From NCBI GenBank assembly GCA_030762175.1, contig CM060841.1, positions 14,547,001-14,611,000 of the forward strand: 64,000 nucleotides of DNA. Reading direction: 5' to 3'. Of this stretch, positions 14,001 to 29,800 are shown in pieces. The notes under the pieces are model-generated. The model made no database searches and was not told where the DNA came from. It worked only from the letters and a program-made list of their open reading frames with translations. Both the position numbers and the translations under genes were made by a program. The DNA is from Metallyticus violacea (lineage: Eukaryota; Arthropoda; Insecta; Mantodea; Metallyticidae). The first letter of the stretch is position 1; each line of letters begins with the position of its first letter.

Positions 14001-17000
14001 TTATTATGTTATGTCCAGGTTCTCTCCAGCATGCATTAATAGCATAGGAATCTGGATTTATTTCTCTCCTCTTTGCTTCTCTTCTCTCCAGATATTTGGT
14101 ACGTTGTTCTGTAGATGGCAGTAACATTTGGGTTCTTAGATTTTTTATGTATACAGACTCTTTGGCAAGTTTGTAGATTATGTTTGTTGGTGTCGTTTTC
14201 CCTATTCTGCATCCATATTTAAAAAAACAAGATTTGACATTTTTGATTCTTTCAAAGTTTCTTGAGTTAAGTTTGTCCCCAATTAGTTCCAGTCCATCAT
14301 AAGCTACTATGGGGGAGATGGCTATGTTGAAAAGCATCATTGCTGTGGTTTAAGGCAAGGCTGGCAGATTCTTAATAGTGAAAACAGCTCTTGTAGCTGC
14401 TGCTGTTCTCTCTTGAATTTGGCATCTGAATTATTTTGTTGTTTTAATTTTAATATATTTAGGAATCAACACAGTGATTGGGTATAACATCTCTAGTAGA
14501 TAGAATATTTTAAAATGCTAAAAAAATGTTGTGGCTTTACTCTAATGGTCATGGAGGCAGTCTTGAGTTTAAAACATTTAAAATATTGATACAGTAATAA
14601 ACACTCTTAATGTTTCACTCTCAAAATTAAAAAATTCAGAACATGTTTTATGATACCTTTGCTCATGTTGTAAACTGTTAAATGAGCAAAGGTCTCATCA
14701 AACATGCATTGAATTTTTTAATTCTGAGAGTGAAACATTAAGAATGTTTTATCATTGTATCAATATTTTAAATGCTTTTAACTCAGACTGCTTCCATGTT
14801 CTGTAGAAGTGAAGCCACAGAAATGTTTTTAGCATTTTAAAATATTTTATCTGGCGGGGATGTTTTTTGTTGTTGTTTGCAGGGATATTCAAAGATATTT
14901 TAATTTTCTGATGGTTTCTGGGGGCTCATCATTCAAAGTCAGGATGTCTCTTACTGATTTTTTTCTCCTTTTCTGAATGTCAATTGGACAGTCTTCTCCC
15001 AGTTAATTTTTGGTTGGTTTTTCCTCGCTCATTCTTCCTGTTCTATCAGGGCTGTGTGTATTTCTCTGTTTGGTGAACCTAGTGCAATTTGACAAGTTAA
15101 ATAGGAAAGGGATGTATAATTCAGCAACATATGAGGAATGATGGTTGACCTAATTTTATAATAATAATATTACATAATTATTTAATACTATAATCTCTCT
15201 CCTTCTTCATCCTCTTGTTTGAAACAATAGTATAAAATTCATGGGAATAGATAACAGTAATAAAGTCAGCATCATAAAATTTTGAACATTAAATCCTTGT
15301 GTTGATGTTGATATAAGGGATGTTAAGAATGAGAACAATTATAAGTAATGCATGCTATTTTCTGCTTACCACCATAAACAAATTACTACATAATCATTGC
15401 ATGATGTTACAGTGGTATGCTAAGACTCTATAGAAAGTGTCCTTTCTTAGGTAGGTCAATTAGTTAAAGCTAAGTGTATAAGCCATGTAACTTTATAAGA
15501 TACTAAAATGACTAATACATAACAGGTTCAGGATTTTCTACACTACGTAATGATAATGATGCCAATTGTACTTATGAGGGAGACAACAATGTACTATGTC
15601 AGCAGACAAGTAATTGGCTTCTCTACCTATGGACTCACAGGAATGAACCTTGTCGTGTATTCAGCTCTCCACTTGGATCTGTTAGTCTTCTTTATGAAGG
15701 TTCTAAGAAGAGACAACCTAAATTTTTAGCAAAAACACTTGGTGAAGTATGTCAAGTTAAAGGTAAGATTAGTATGTAGAATATAATTCTGTACCTGAGA
15801 AGTAAAATGACTTATATCCATTTTTCATAATTTTTTGGAAGAAGCAAAAATGCTTCTAATGTTGTTGTTGTTATCTCTTTTTTTAATATTGTAACTGGCA
15901 TCACTGGCAGTAGATACTTTCATTTGATTTGGTTTATATATGGATGCTTTTTAACATCTCAGGTCATGCGTCCCAATCATTTCAGGGCATGAAATGGCCA
16001 ACAAATTTTGCTTAGAGGCCTCTTCTTTTAGGCTTGAGGTTCTTTATCATGCCATTAATCTATGACACAGGACCCACGGCTTTACTTCCCTACCGAAGGA
16101 AGCTATACTTAAGATTTTTATACCAAAAAAAAAAAATCCATTGATCTGGACAGAATTGAACCCTATGATCTTGGGTTTAGGAGGCAAGTATGATTACCAC
16201 TATACCACCAGACCAACCTGGTAGACACTGATGATACATGAGATGAAATGATATATTGGGAAAGGGTTGTTTTAAGGAAAGGAAGTGTCCCAGGCCTAAG
16301 TTTAGGGTACCTCCCCAGCATTTGCCATTTATGAGGACTTAGAAAAACGTGGAAAGAACCTCAGTTAGGGAGGATGGTCCTGGCAGGAATCAAACCTCAG
16401 ACCTTCCATTCATGAGCCCTTTCCTTAACGATCTCGGTCACCATGTTGGTCTAATAATATAACTGTACATTGCTTATGATGTGTCAAACTTACAAGATGT
16501 TATTTAAGCTTTAAGCATTGTTGTGTAGGTTGAATTTTGTTATGATTTTATTTAAAAATTGCTTCCAAAATTAATAATTAAAATAATTACATGGACATAC
16601 ACCCCTTTCATACAAAATGTTTTGGAAATGTTTTCAGTTTATATAAGTATTAACAGCTTGGATTGATAATTAAAGCAATTTTGATTTAAATGCTTTAAGT
16701 ATTCATTTGATTTTAATTTAATTACCAATAATATCTCTACGTAAACAGTTAACAATTTTCAATTAACTACCCATCCTACCTTGGTCTTCAGCTTATCAGT
16801 GACTATTCACTGGAATTTCCTGAAGACTCAGGTTTGGCTGCATACAAATTTATAAATATATATTGACACCAACAAAACAAACCATTATTATTTACCAATT
16901 TTGTGTGAATTACTTTTTAAGATTCTTTCCATAATATCTTGATAAACATATTAAACAAAACTGGACTTAATTTACAGCCTTGTGACATATCTACATTTTG

Positions 17001-20000
17001 TTCCACCATTTCTGTGACCCCATTTCCTGTACATCTCATTTTATATACAAGTACATTTGTTCTTATTATATCAATTTTTTTTTTTCAAAATCCTCAAAGA
17101 ATATATACACTGTACCTCTTTTGTTTCTTAGATGCTGTTTATTATAGTTTGAATTATCATTATGTTATCAACAGCCCTTCTACCTCTTCTGAATCTTGCC
17201 TGAAATTCATAGGACTTCCCTTCTACCTCTAACTGTTACTGTAATCTAAGAGCCAATATGCCTGTGTAAATTTTACCTAAAATTGATAACAAATTGATTC
17301 CTCTATTATTTCCTGGATTATTCAAATCACCTTTTCCTTTATACAGTGGTACCATACTTATTCTTCAATTTTCAGACACTGCTTTGCTCTTTTTAACCTT
17401 ATTAAACAATTTTGTTAATATGCTCTTACCATTACTCAACTTATAGAACATTTTCCTAAATTCTCCCAGAATCCCATCTATATCATCTTTTACAGAATTT
17501 TATTTTGATATTCAATTTCACAGCTTGTAATTTCCTTATCTATACTTTCAACCCTTTCTATTGTTTTATTAAAAATCAACACTCCACTTTTTACAATCCT
17601 TACATCAACTAAGCCTGCAAAATACTTTCTCCATTCAATCCTATTCTACTGTTCTTGTAAACACTGTTTGTAATAGCCCATATTTCTTTAATATTTTTAT
17701 CTTGTATCACCTTTTTAATCTTATCATTTATTTATTATTGTCATTCTTCCTTTTTCCTTTCTAGTAAATTTTTATATCCGCATTTATTTAACAAAAATTA
17801 TGCCTTATCCTATCATATTCTATATATGGCTAAATCTCTAAATACTGCTTTTCTAGCCTCTAAGCTAAACCAATTTGTAAACTTTTTGTAAACCAGCTCT
17901 TTTCACAAATAATTCCAATCCCTTTGCTGCCCCCTCTACATTTCCTAACCTCAGAGCCTTTTATACTCCATATTTTATCAATTAGTTGTCTATTTATCTT
18001 AATCCTTGCCAAACAATCTCACTTAAATCTGCTTATTATTGTTAACTCCTCTAATGTATTTTCTCTTCTACTACTTTCCCCTGAATGTATGTTTGTTAGC
18101 AAAGGAAAATGACTACTACTAAGCACTTCACTATTCACTCTAAAATCACTAAGCTTTTCATCCACCCCTTCACTACACAACAAAACTTTGCCCATTTACA
18201 TTCATAAATGTAAATGTAAAATCTTCATTAAAGTTAATGCTGGTCCTAGTGGTGTAGTAGTAACCATATTTGCATCCTAAACCCAAGATTGCAGGTTCAA
18301 TCCTGACCAGGACCAATGGATTTTTTTCGGGCATAAAAATCCTAAGTATGGCTTCCTGAAGGGAAGCATTTAAAAAAAAAAAGTTAATCAATTTAATGCC
18401 TTCCCTATTACATTATTTGTCACTTCTTCTTATCCTTACTTCTTCTTTCTCCCATCCTAGCATTAAAATCTCCCCAACACCACCTTATATTTCTCCTTAT
18501 ATTTCCCCTTCCTTCCGTAAGTTCAGCAAATAATTTATTATAAATTCCAGATGACACAGATGGGTTTTATAATACCCAATACTTATGTATACTCCTTTTT
18601 CCTTGTTTATATTTTTATCCACATCACTCATTTATCTTCTCTCATCATCACCTCACACACCTCCACTTTGATATTTTTCCTTACAAATATACCTATACGA
18701 CCAGAAACTGTGCCCCTACTACTCTTCCTTAAACCTACTGTTCTATAAACAAAAAATCGTCCAACTCAACACTGTCACATAATACTGTACATATCTTGCC
18801 ACTGTTAATTTACATTTTTAAGCCCTCTATGTTCCAAAAAACTATACTCAACCACAACCCCTATCTTATTACACTCCACCTGCCTTAAATTTCTCCAACT
18901 TTGCCTTGTATATAATTGTTATTTCATCTCCTGCTATTAAATTTTCTCTCTTGCTCCTGTCAATCACCTCTAATATCCTACCCTGTGGTGTGGAAACAAT
19001 GCTCAAACTGCCAATATGACCCCTTTTCTCTTATCTGCTAATTTCAAGGCTGACACCTTCTGTTTCTCTTGATTATCTGGTACCACATATCTTTTTGGTG
19101 ACATCATGCTACTTGCCTCTTCTAAGTCATTCCCATTCTCAGTTGATTTCTCCAATACCTGCCATCTCCTTTCTTCTCCCACCTCCATTACTCTGCTTTC
19201 CAGAGTGCAGAGTGCACTGGTAAGTTAGCAGTCTTCTCCTTCTCTCTTGACATGAGAGAATGATATATGAGTTAAATATGGTGGACGTTTGTAACGGTAG
19301 CTTAGTTTTCCTCTTTTAGAAACTATTAGTGATGTAAGTGTTACAAAGTCGACTCAGTTATTCTAAAAGGATATATGAGATGAAATGATATATTGGGAGA
19401 GGAATTTTTTAAGAAAGGAAATGTTCTAGACCTAAGTTTAGGATACCTCTATGGCATTTTCCATTTATGAGGACTGAGAACCTGGAAAAAGCCTCAGTAA
19501 GGGAGGATGGTTCTGGTGGGATTAAAACCCCAGACCTCCCACTCACAAGTCTGCACTTTAACGACCTTGGCCACCTGTGGTGGTGTATATTCCACTGTCT
19601 AATCCACTGCGTTATGTTGAGAAGTCAAAAACATATTTGTCAATAAATTTTTCAGCAATTAGTACTAGTTTTTCTTCAAAATTAGCATCTATGAAATGTA
19701 AAGTACCTTAAATTTAAAATTAATTTTGTGTCAGAACTAATACAGTGAAGCAATTACTTTATTCTTAATTAGATAGTGAGTCTGTTTAATACTCTTATGC
19801 TCCACTACCATTGAATTATGCAGAATTAGTTTTATAGGTCTTCACCTGCATCATCAGCTGTGTGTCGACTGCCAGATTCATTGTTAGTTGAATGTACTTG
19901 GTGTAGCTCTCGTGGACATTTTATGAACTTTTGGGTTAATTTGTCTTCTGTTGGGATCTGAAGTTCATAACCTCATATTCATATTTTTTTATAAAATTAT

Positions 20001-20814
20001 TTTTTCTCATATTCCCAGCTAAGGGTCTATGTATGAATTTCAATAATTTGACTTCCATTTTTATATCAAGCTTGTCTCTCCAAAAGTAATGTGCAACTAC
20101 TAATTTATCTATCTGATTGTACCTGATGTTCCTCTGGTGTTCCTTTAGCCTAATTTCAATGTTTCTTTTTTGTTTTGCCAATATATACTTTGTTTCCAAA
20201 CAGTTGATTTGATATATATATATATATATATATATATTTGATATATTCCTGGCTTCTTCTCATTAGGTATTCTATCATTATTACCAGAGTTGAGCAGATT
20301 ATTTAGGCTGAATTTGTTCATTGGGGACAAAGTAATCCAAATTCTTGTAAAATTTTCTGCAATTTTTTAGTGGCCCAAGGGTGATAAGTAAATTTCTTGT
20401 GAATAGTAGTTTCTTTCTTTCTGGAATATCTTCTAATATCTCTTGCCAATGAATATATATGAGTAGTGTTTAATGCCTGTTTTTACTACTGAGGCATCAT
20501 AGGTGGTGGACACACTGATGATACATGAAATGAAATGATAAATTGGGTTTTTTTTTATAGGAACGAAGCATTCCAAGCCTAAGTTTAGGTACCCCCTGGC
20601 ATTTGCCAGTTATGAAGACTGAGGAAAACCTGGAAAAAACCCCAGTCAGGGAACCCCAAACCTTCCGCTCATTAATCCGTGCCTTAACGACCTCGGCCAC
20701 CTGTGGCAGTATGAATATATGAGCTTTAACAGGTGTCTTCATTTGCAAGTTTACTTATTTCATATTCTGAAAATATTTAATCATATAAAATTATATATTA
20801 TTGGTTTATATGTG

Positions 20815-20881
<67 letters not shown>

Positions 20882-23800
20882 TTTTTATTGATTTCAACTA
20901 AAGGAGAAAAAACTTCAGCAAAATAAGTGTGATTGAGTTTCAAATATTATGAACCATTATAAAGCATCAAAATAATGAAACTATTTACATTTAATAATAG
21001 AAACAATATGATACATTATTGATATTTAACTTTTGTATCCCAAAATTGTTATTAGCAAGTTATGCCATCATTTATTGTTTGGAAAAACCTATTTGGTTGT
21101 AAAAACATATAATACTCTTCAAAACTGACTATGCATCAAACAGAATATTTTGTTTGTTGAAGGCACAGGGAAGAATTAACATGATGAGGAAACTCATAAT
21201 CTGTCTATTTCCATTTTAGCATTTAAAATATTTAGTTACATACATTCACCAAAGCTCAACAGTTTATTCTGGAGTTGAGAGGGAAAAAGGCAGATCTTCC
21301 AATGTACCCTTTTTCTTCTGAAGTTTTGTGGACAACCGCCATTATAACAAAATGTAATCACACAATAGAAAGTGTGGAAGACAACCACCTTTTTCAGTTG
21401 TTAATGCTGGTTTCAAAAATATCAATAACATAAAGAGAATAAAATTGAATATATATTCTTTTGCTTCTCAGGTACGGAATTGAGGAAGCAAGTCCCTAAC
21501 TTGAAAACAATTAATCTATGAACTTATTCATATGCTATTTCTTCCTGTTTTGTTTGTTGAAGGTGTAATTCTACTATCATTGATTAAAGATTTTGACAGT
21601 TATGTAGATCATACAAATCTTTTTAAGTTCTTTAAAAGATAACATAATATGAATATTTGTATAAAATGAAATGTGACAATTATACAGCACAGTTCACTGG
21701 AGCATGTATATGTAAAAGGTGGGATAATAAACATAATGACTGCTTTACTGTCTACTTAGTGCAAAGTTAAGAATTTAGAACAATAAGTATAATTATAGCA
21801 TATAGTATTCTGGAATTAATTTAGATAAAACTAAACGAATATAATACAATCACTGCATAGTAAACAAATTCTGTTTGCAGAGATTCTTGCTGCTTATGAT
21901 TGGCTCATTATTTGGCTGTTGGAAGAAACTGAGAAGGTTTGCAAAAAGCATGAGGTACAAGGAAAAGATTCATTTACCACCAGGAATGATTCTCAAGTAT
22001 TCTTTGCACATACTCTATCCTTTGTTTATATAGAGGTAAGAAAATTTCATGAGTAATGTTAAGATATATGACATGTAAACAGGTGAAGTGTATAATTTTT
22101 ATGATAAAGATAAAATTTTTTCATATTTATAGATTAAGATTTTGAGCTAAGCTATAGCCTGTATCATTTAACTCTTGATAACAAGAAATATGTCTTATTT
22201 AATTATCTCCTTTCATTTTATTTCATGCAGTTATTAAACTTTTTTCCTTTATTTGTTTGATGTGACATATCACTGCCATTATTATCTTCATTTGTAAGTT
22301 TGCTGCTTCTATTTTTCATCATTTTCAGTTTATGTTAACTGTAGTTCAATATATCACCTGAGAAAAAACTTCAGAGCTGTTCTTTATTCATATTTTGCCA
22401 TACTTTTTTCATTCATTGTTTGTGGTGATAAATAAAGTAAGAGAAATTTAGCATAGGAAAGATTTACCATAACCACTGATATAAACAACAGAATCCTGTG
22501 AATTTCAGGTACATTTCTGATAGCTAAAAGCATATGGTAACTAAAGATCAAGATATGGCAATGTTGCTGCTGTTAGGTTGCATTGCTATTATTTTCCAAT
22601 ATGTAAATAGTGAAATAATATTGTGAGCTAATTTAATTAATTTTATGAAGAGAGTACAATGTTTTGAGCAGTAACACTGATTTAAGACTTATCTCCTCGC
22701 ATAACTATGATGCTAAAATCAGAATACGTAATAAACTGCATCTGATATTTTGAATGATGTTTGGGTAATTGTCTACATAAGCTGTTAAAATCATTGAATA
22801 GAATTTTTCAAGGGAAGCTCTACCCTAATATTGTAAACAGAACTATAATATCTTGTTAAGAATTTGAACACTTAATATAACATTTTGCAATTACAGATTA
22901 TTGTTATTCTAAGATAATTTTTGTTTCTGCTTTCAGCGGTCAGTAATTCAGAGCTTCTGCAAGTTTTATTGCAATGAAAATATTGGAACTAATGAAAAAT
23001 CAGTACTTGAGAAACTGTGCATACTATATGGACTCTGGAGTCTACAAAAGTATCTTAGCTATTTATATGAAGGTAACCAGCCTTTATCATACAGTAAAAT
23101 AAGGAGATACTTTTCTACTAGTGAAACAAAATTTTATCTAATGCAAATATTATAATACTTACATACATACATACATACAATTTTTTTTATTAGTGTTTAA
23201 TGCTCATTTTTACTACTGAGGCACCACAGGCAGTGACACTGATGATACATGAGATGAAATGATATATTGGGAAAGGATATTTTTTAAGGAAGGAAACATT
23301 CCAGGCCTAAGTTTATGGTACCCCCCAGCATTTGCCATTTATGAGTACTGATGAAAACCTGAAAAAAAAAACTCGGTCAGGAAGGACAGTCCTGATGGAA
23401 TTCAAACCCTAGACCTCCTGTTTACAAGTTCGCACCTTAACAACCTCAGCCACCTGTGGGGGTCACACACACAATAACAATGGAGACAGTTCCAGACAGT
23501 ATTTAAATGGAGGTGATAAAATTGGAGCACCTTGAATGGACAAAGCATAGTAAAAAGCTCACATAACTGAAGGTAAAATGTATATAAAGAGTGATAGATT
23601 CACATCTTGTTTATATAATAGGACATTATCTAAGGACATACAATATGTTTTTTAGTTATACTGTGTGCAGCTTAAGTCACTATCCCAAATGCTTATTAAT
23701 AAATTTCTAAACATACTTCTTGCTCCCATTAACTCAGTTAATTGCTACCAGAGAGAGAGACAAAAACAAAGACAGTTGGAATTAAGTTTTTTGTGGTGAA

Positions 23801-26800
23801 GAATGATGGTAACTTGATTGAAATTATGATAAACTAAGAAAAGAGTTTTCTGAATATTTTCCTTTTTTTCAACCCAAATGTAGAATGGATGCATAAAATT
23901 TAAATAAATTTACTTAAATGTAAATTGGAACTTGCGCAGTGAAGCCAATCATATTAATTGATATCATTGTATGATTCAGTTGAACTACACACTCTTAAAT
24001 GTAAATTTATGAAAAGTAAGTGAAGCTTTAAGAGTGTGTAGTTCAACTGAATCATACAATGATATCAATTAATTTAAATAAATTGTTTGAACAAATAAAT
24101 TCAGTGCAAGATTTTCCAGGTGGGATTGACCAAGATCTGTGACTATCAAAGAAAATTTAAGACATTGGTTAAATCTTCTAAGAAATCAGCATGATATGCT
24201 TCCAAGGAATTAGACATTTTGGATAGAAATCTTAGTAGCACATTATCAACATTATGAACGCTAAATGGAACTTGTACAGTTATACAAATCATATAATTGA
24301 AATCATAGAATGATTGAGTAGAATTAAACACTTTTATTGCTCCATGTACTAGTCTATAAATGTAGAACCAGTTTCATGAACCTTCCTCTTCTTTTAGCTG
24401 ACGATGTGAATGAAGGTTCTACACTTATAGACAAGTAAGTGAAGCAATAAAAGTGTTTAGTTCTAATCAATCACATTATGATTTCAATTATTATGAATGA
24501 AACCTTATAGGCCTAAATAACTACAAGCATTACATAAGGACGATCCTGACAGATGATTAAAATTTTGTGGGTGGTTTGTTGATCCTGATTTTTATAATAT
24601 GAGGTAACATTCAACTAAAATGGAAGGGTATATAGGCATAATTGTGTGTAATAGTCTGCCCAGAATGCAATAATTAAAGAGGAATTAAATGTTCCTGATG
24701 TCCTGGTCTGGACAGGCATATGCAGTGCTGGTGTGATTAGCCCATATTTTTTATGATGCTGTGAAGGACAAATATTTTAGTGATTTGTTGCATAAATTCA
24801 TTATTGATGTGGAAAAAATTCAGTTTTTGAAAACCTGAGACACCAACTCATTTGCAACAAGACAGAACTCTCCTCCATGATTCTTCTTAATTGAAATTAT
24901 TTTTCTAATTTTTTTATGTTGAAATTTCTCTTATTCTACCAATAACCATCATTCACTTCAATTCAAGCATTACTGCTTTGGCATTAATTGTATGTGAATT
25001 CCTTAATGATAATTTACTGAATGGATAGATAGTTGTGGTGCTGTTCAGAGCCTGCAAGGTCAGTGGAACTTTTATCTTGTGACTGTGCCATATGAGAGAT
25101 TATGAACAGATTGTTTGCTACCTAACTGATAAACCTGGAACATTTGAAGAACTTAATTAATATACTGTTTAAAAAGACTTTCAACCTACAACTGTGCAAT
25201 AAGATATGCAAATCAGTGATTAAATGTTGTTTGAAATGTGTGGAGAAAAATGGGGACACTTTGAGCAGTTTTACTAGCTATCTAAATTTTAAAAGTTGTA
25301 TTATTATACTGTTATATGCATGTAAAAAGTTATCTCAATTGCATTTTTGAAATAACAATTTAAATTTTCACCCAGTATACCTTACTAAAACTAAAAAAGA
25401 TCATCTATACAGAATTTTAGTTCTACTGTATAAATAATAAATTCACATAGTGATATTAAAGTAAGGGGAAAATTTTATAATGTGCATAAGGGTGGCATTT
25501 AACTATAGGTGATTTTCCAGAAGTTAAAATTGTGCTGCTCCCACCCCATTATCTTGTTCCAATCAACCAATAAAGATAAAAGAAGAAAGAAAAGAAAAAG
25601 AAAAAAGATCTGTGCACATTTTCTGCTAGATATGCAGAACCAACCATGAACCATGAAAGTTTGAAATTTTAGCCTGGAAAATAATTTTTTGTAATATTAT
25701 TAGATAAACATATACAATTATTATTTTATATGCTTCATTTACTTATTTTATAAATGAGGCATATAATGATGTCATCATTGATTAATAATTTTTTAATTAT
25801 TGTTTCACAACTACAGTTTGTGCTGCTGCCCCACTGCCCATGATGGTATAAAGTGAACTTCCTTGACATGTTTCTCCTAGATTTTTAAAATGGCATTAAC
25901 TTCTTCAGTTAGTTTGCACACAAGTTAAGAAAAGATTTTTATATCTCTCTTATTGGCTACATTTCCACTCAACTCATCAGAGCCAAACTACCTTGGAACT
26001 GGCAAGTTTTGAGCATTTTTTTCTAAATCTTACAACAAAGGAAAGTGCAGCAATGTGATTCAAGAAGTTTTCATTTTTTACAAAAAGCTGGAATTCCTAC
26101 TAGAAGAACTGACCACTGCATTGATAATCAAACTCTGTGATGATTGGAAAGGTCTACTGAAAAATTTTATTAGAACTGCAGGCAAGGAAAAAGAAAAAGA
26201 GATCTTTTTGTGGAAATTATGGATGATCTATTTAACATAGCTCATTCAGATTGCTTTTGAACAGATGAAAAATGAAGAGGATAAGAATTTTTTAATGCTT
26301 AAGTGCCAAAAAAGACAACTAGTCTGCATGGTTAATGTAGATCAAAAACTAAAATCTTAAAATAAATTGATTCATATATTCTTTTGCAAGCAATTTAAAG
26401 GCAGTTGTTCATTTGCATGTAATGAGATGCCAAAAAATGTATTTTATAAAAATAAATATAGGTTTTAATATTGATACATCCTAGTTATCTTCTGTTTTAA
26501 ATAGGTGGATATGCAGAGGGACCTTTGCCATCAAAATTAGTGAAAGAAGGCATCCTGCACCTCTGCATGGAACTAAAATCAGATGCAGTGGCTCTTGCTG
26601 ATGCATTATCACCACCAGACTTCATCCTCAACTCTGCAATAGGAAAATCAGATGGGCAGGTTAGTTATTTTATTTTATGTATTTTATTTATATTTTTACA
26701 AGGATTTAATGTCCCACAACCGCTATAACCTTTTGAGATTATGCATGAGATGAATACAATAAAAGAAATTATCAAGAAAATGAGACTAAAGTTTATTCGT

Positions 26801-29800
26801 GCTTAAGTTATTTGACATTCACCTTTTTAGGTTAAGAAAAAGTATAAAAATATTATTCAGGCAACATGTTCATACCAGGGACCAAATTCAGTCCCTAATA
26901 GTTGACATGCCATGGCAAGCTTCCCTTAATTGTAAGCATGAATTCCTGTCATATCATCTCTTCAGGATGAAATTAATCAAAGATGGTCAATGCCCATTTT
27001 GCAAGGACATAAATACTGTCCTGAACAGAGAACATGTACTGAAATTCAGTCAACTTAATAGCATCAAACAAATAAAAAATAATTGTAGGCTATCATGACG
27101 TGTCCATTATGTAAACTGAATCTTCCAGGCTGTAAAACTGTGGTCCATTGGAATGGGTGATTGCCTTATCTCCAAGATGATATACATTAAGCTCACCACT
27201 GAAGATGTCCACTGCAGTTGCAAATAAAATATCTGGGAAGGTGAAGGAGGAGAATCCCATTGGGCCATGATCTTACAGCCTGGAAGACTCCAATTACAAA
27301 TGAAAAATAATTTGAAAACTCTTTATTGGGAAGCTAGGAAAAAATTATAAATATTAGCATTCCCAATAGCCACTAGCAACCAACCAATAGTTGACAAGCA
27401 GACAGTAAGCTAGTATCCCTTGATTGGTGTTTCCAGCAGGCTGGCACCGAGAATCTAAATCTACCAAGGTGGAAGCAGATGGGCTACTTACATGCAGCAA
27501 GGCATCTGAGCAATGGTGGTGGATTCATCATACAGCCATTGCATTTGGAAAATTAATAATTCCAAGTGATTTTAACAAATGATCAATAATACTCTCTCCT
27601 CAAGTAAGCTAGTATTCCCTTGATTGGAATTTCCAGTAGGTTGGCACCAAGAATCTAAATGTGCCAATGTAGAAGTAGATGATGTACTTACATGCCAGTG
27701 TGGTTTGGTAGCCTAATCTGGCTTCAGAATTCTGAGCTCTGCAGGTGGGTAACCCAACCATTTGGGTAGCACCATTCTGCTGGCTGCAGCATACTTTATA
27801 CACATGAGAGTGAGGAGCATGCTGCCATACTGAATCTAATCCACCCAGACATCTCCTCAAAGGCAGGGTCTCAAATGCCTACCTGCCTACCTGCATTTCT
27901 AGTAATATCAAAATTATCATAGTGGCTTCAACAGAACTTGTACCATATCATCTGAAAGGTTCAGAGCTCCTGCCCATTACAAGAATGATTATAACAGAAA
28001 AAATTTCAATTCATGCATTTCTTGGTTTTAAATACACAGACAGCATCATGCACTTAAATGCCATCATAAAATAGAATGCTATTTGCTGAGCCAGGGGTCA
28101 TTTTATTTCCAATTAAATAACTTTTGTTAAAAATGGAATGCATTCTGAAATCTTACATAGCCTATTTTTAACTATTTATTAATCCATTAGCGTTCAAATT
28201 ATTTTTTTTATTTAAGAATTTTTCATCATTTGCTAGTTTACTTACATTCTAATGACATATAGTTACTGGGGAAAAAATGGAAAAAAATCCTATGTGCCAT
28301 TTTCGGGAAAAAGGCCTGGTATCATATGCTAGAAGTAACATTGTCAGCATTGGTAGGTGTACAGGGATTATAATGAAAATATGTTTTCATTCTTTTTATT
28401 CTAAGGAATGAATTCATACAAATTTATAATTAACAAAAAGTAAACATCAAACATGTTCCTGATTATAAATGCTAATATAGAGGTTAAAGTTAGATATAAT
28501 TATCAAAGAAAGTATATCTTACACTATCATGTGATCTAGTTACTGCACATTATTCTGCTGGAAACATTCTATACACTGTTCAGTATCTCAAGCATGATGT
28601 GTGCACTGCATATTGTTTTCCTTTACACTTATATTCTTGGCATTTCCTTTTTTTATTTCCCCTAAATTTTCTTCACAAAGTGCTGAAGGACACCAAAACA
28701 CAAATTATTGTTTGGCTGTTTTTTTATTAGGATGTCCTGCACCTATAGGCACTTGGACAAACTCAGTACCACATAATTAAAATCTGTGCTTTATTTTCTA
28801 ATAAAATAAATACTTATTACCCTGAACAATTCAACATAAGAGGAAATAATGTACTTACAATGCAGCTATGTTTTTGTTATTTGCATTCATGATATTTGAT
28901 GGCTACCTAATCAATACTTAGATATGAAATCTCTTCTTCAATGTTGGTAGCAGAAACCAACATAATTCTTATAGGCAGTACTAATATTAGACATTAAAGT
29001 GTGCCAATTATCCAAAAAAGTTATTTAAAAGTTAATGTGCACTATGTCCATAAGAATAGACTGGGAGCTAAAGGATTAATATATAACTGTCTTGTAGTTG
29101 ATGGTGACAGCTGAAGGTATCTGTAAGGAACAAGTAAGAGAGTGCTCCCACTTAACGGAACTGAATTGAACAGAATTTCCTTTAGCAATGTATTTAAATG
29201 GGAACTAGTAGAAGGAGATGCATAAAATCGAATCAATGAGAATTGATGGGCAAGATTATTTGTTCCCCTGTCAGAGTGAACTTTTATTTCATATACAATT
29301 GTAAGTAATTATGAGTTTTCCAGGTAGTCAAACATTTGAAAGTGCAATCTAAAAACAGGGCAACAATTTGCATAATGAAATATTTTGCTTTGATGGTTTT
29401 AACTATGATATGATTAGGTTTAAAACCTACTGGAACATAGTAGATGCATTATGCTTCTTTGTGCCTTTTATTCATTACAGTGTGATAGCCACTTATAGAT
29501 AGTGAAGGCAAAGCTCAAGCACTTTTAATTATCTAAACATGAATCTTTTGTTTGAATCAAAAGCTCCTCTGCAAGCTTTTTCCTCATTTTGCAACTGTTA
29601 TTGGTAGTAGCAATGATAATGATGATTTTTTATAAGTATGCAACATCCTGCCAACTGCCAAAGTATTTTAGAATGAGTCAAATGAATATGATAATAGCAT
29701 AAATAAGTTGGGAGCTCATGGGGTCTAAAGCTACCTGGTATGCACCTTTGAAGGATAAGGGAAAACTCTGGAATAAATCTTACTCAAGTCACAGGAGTAA

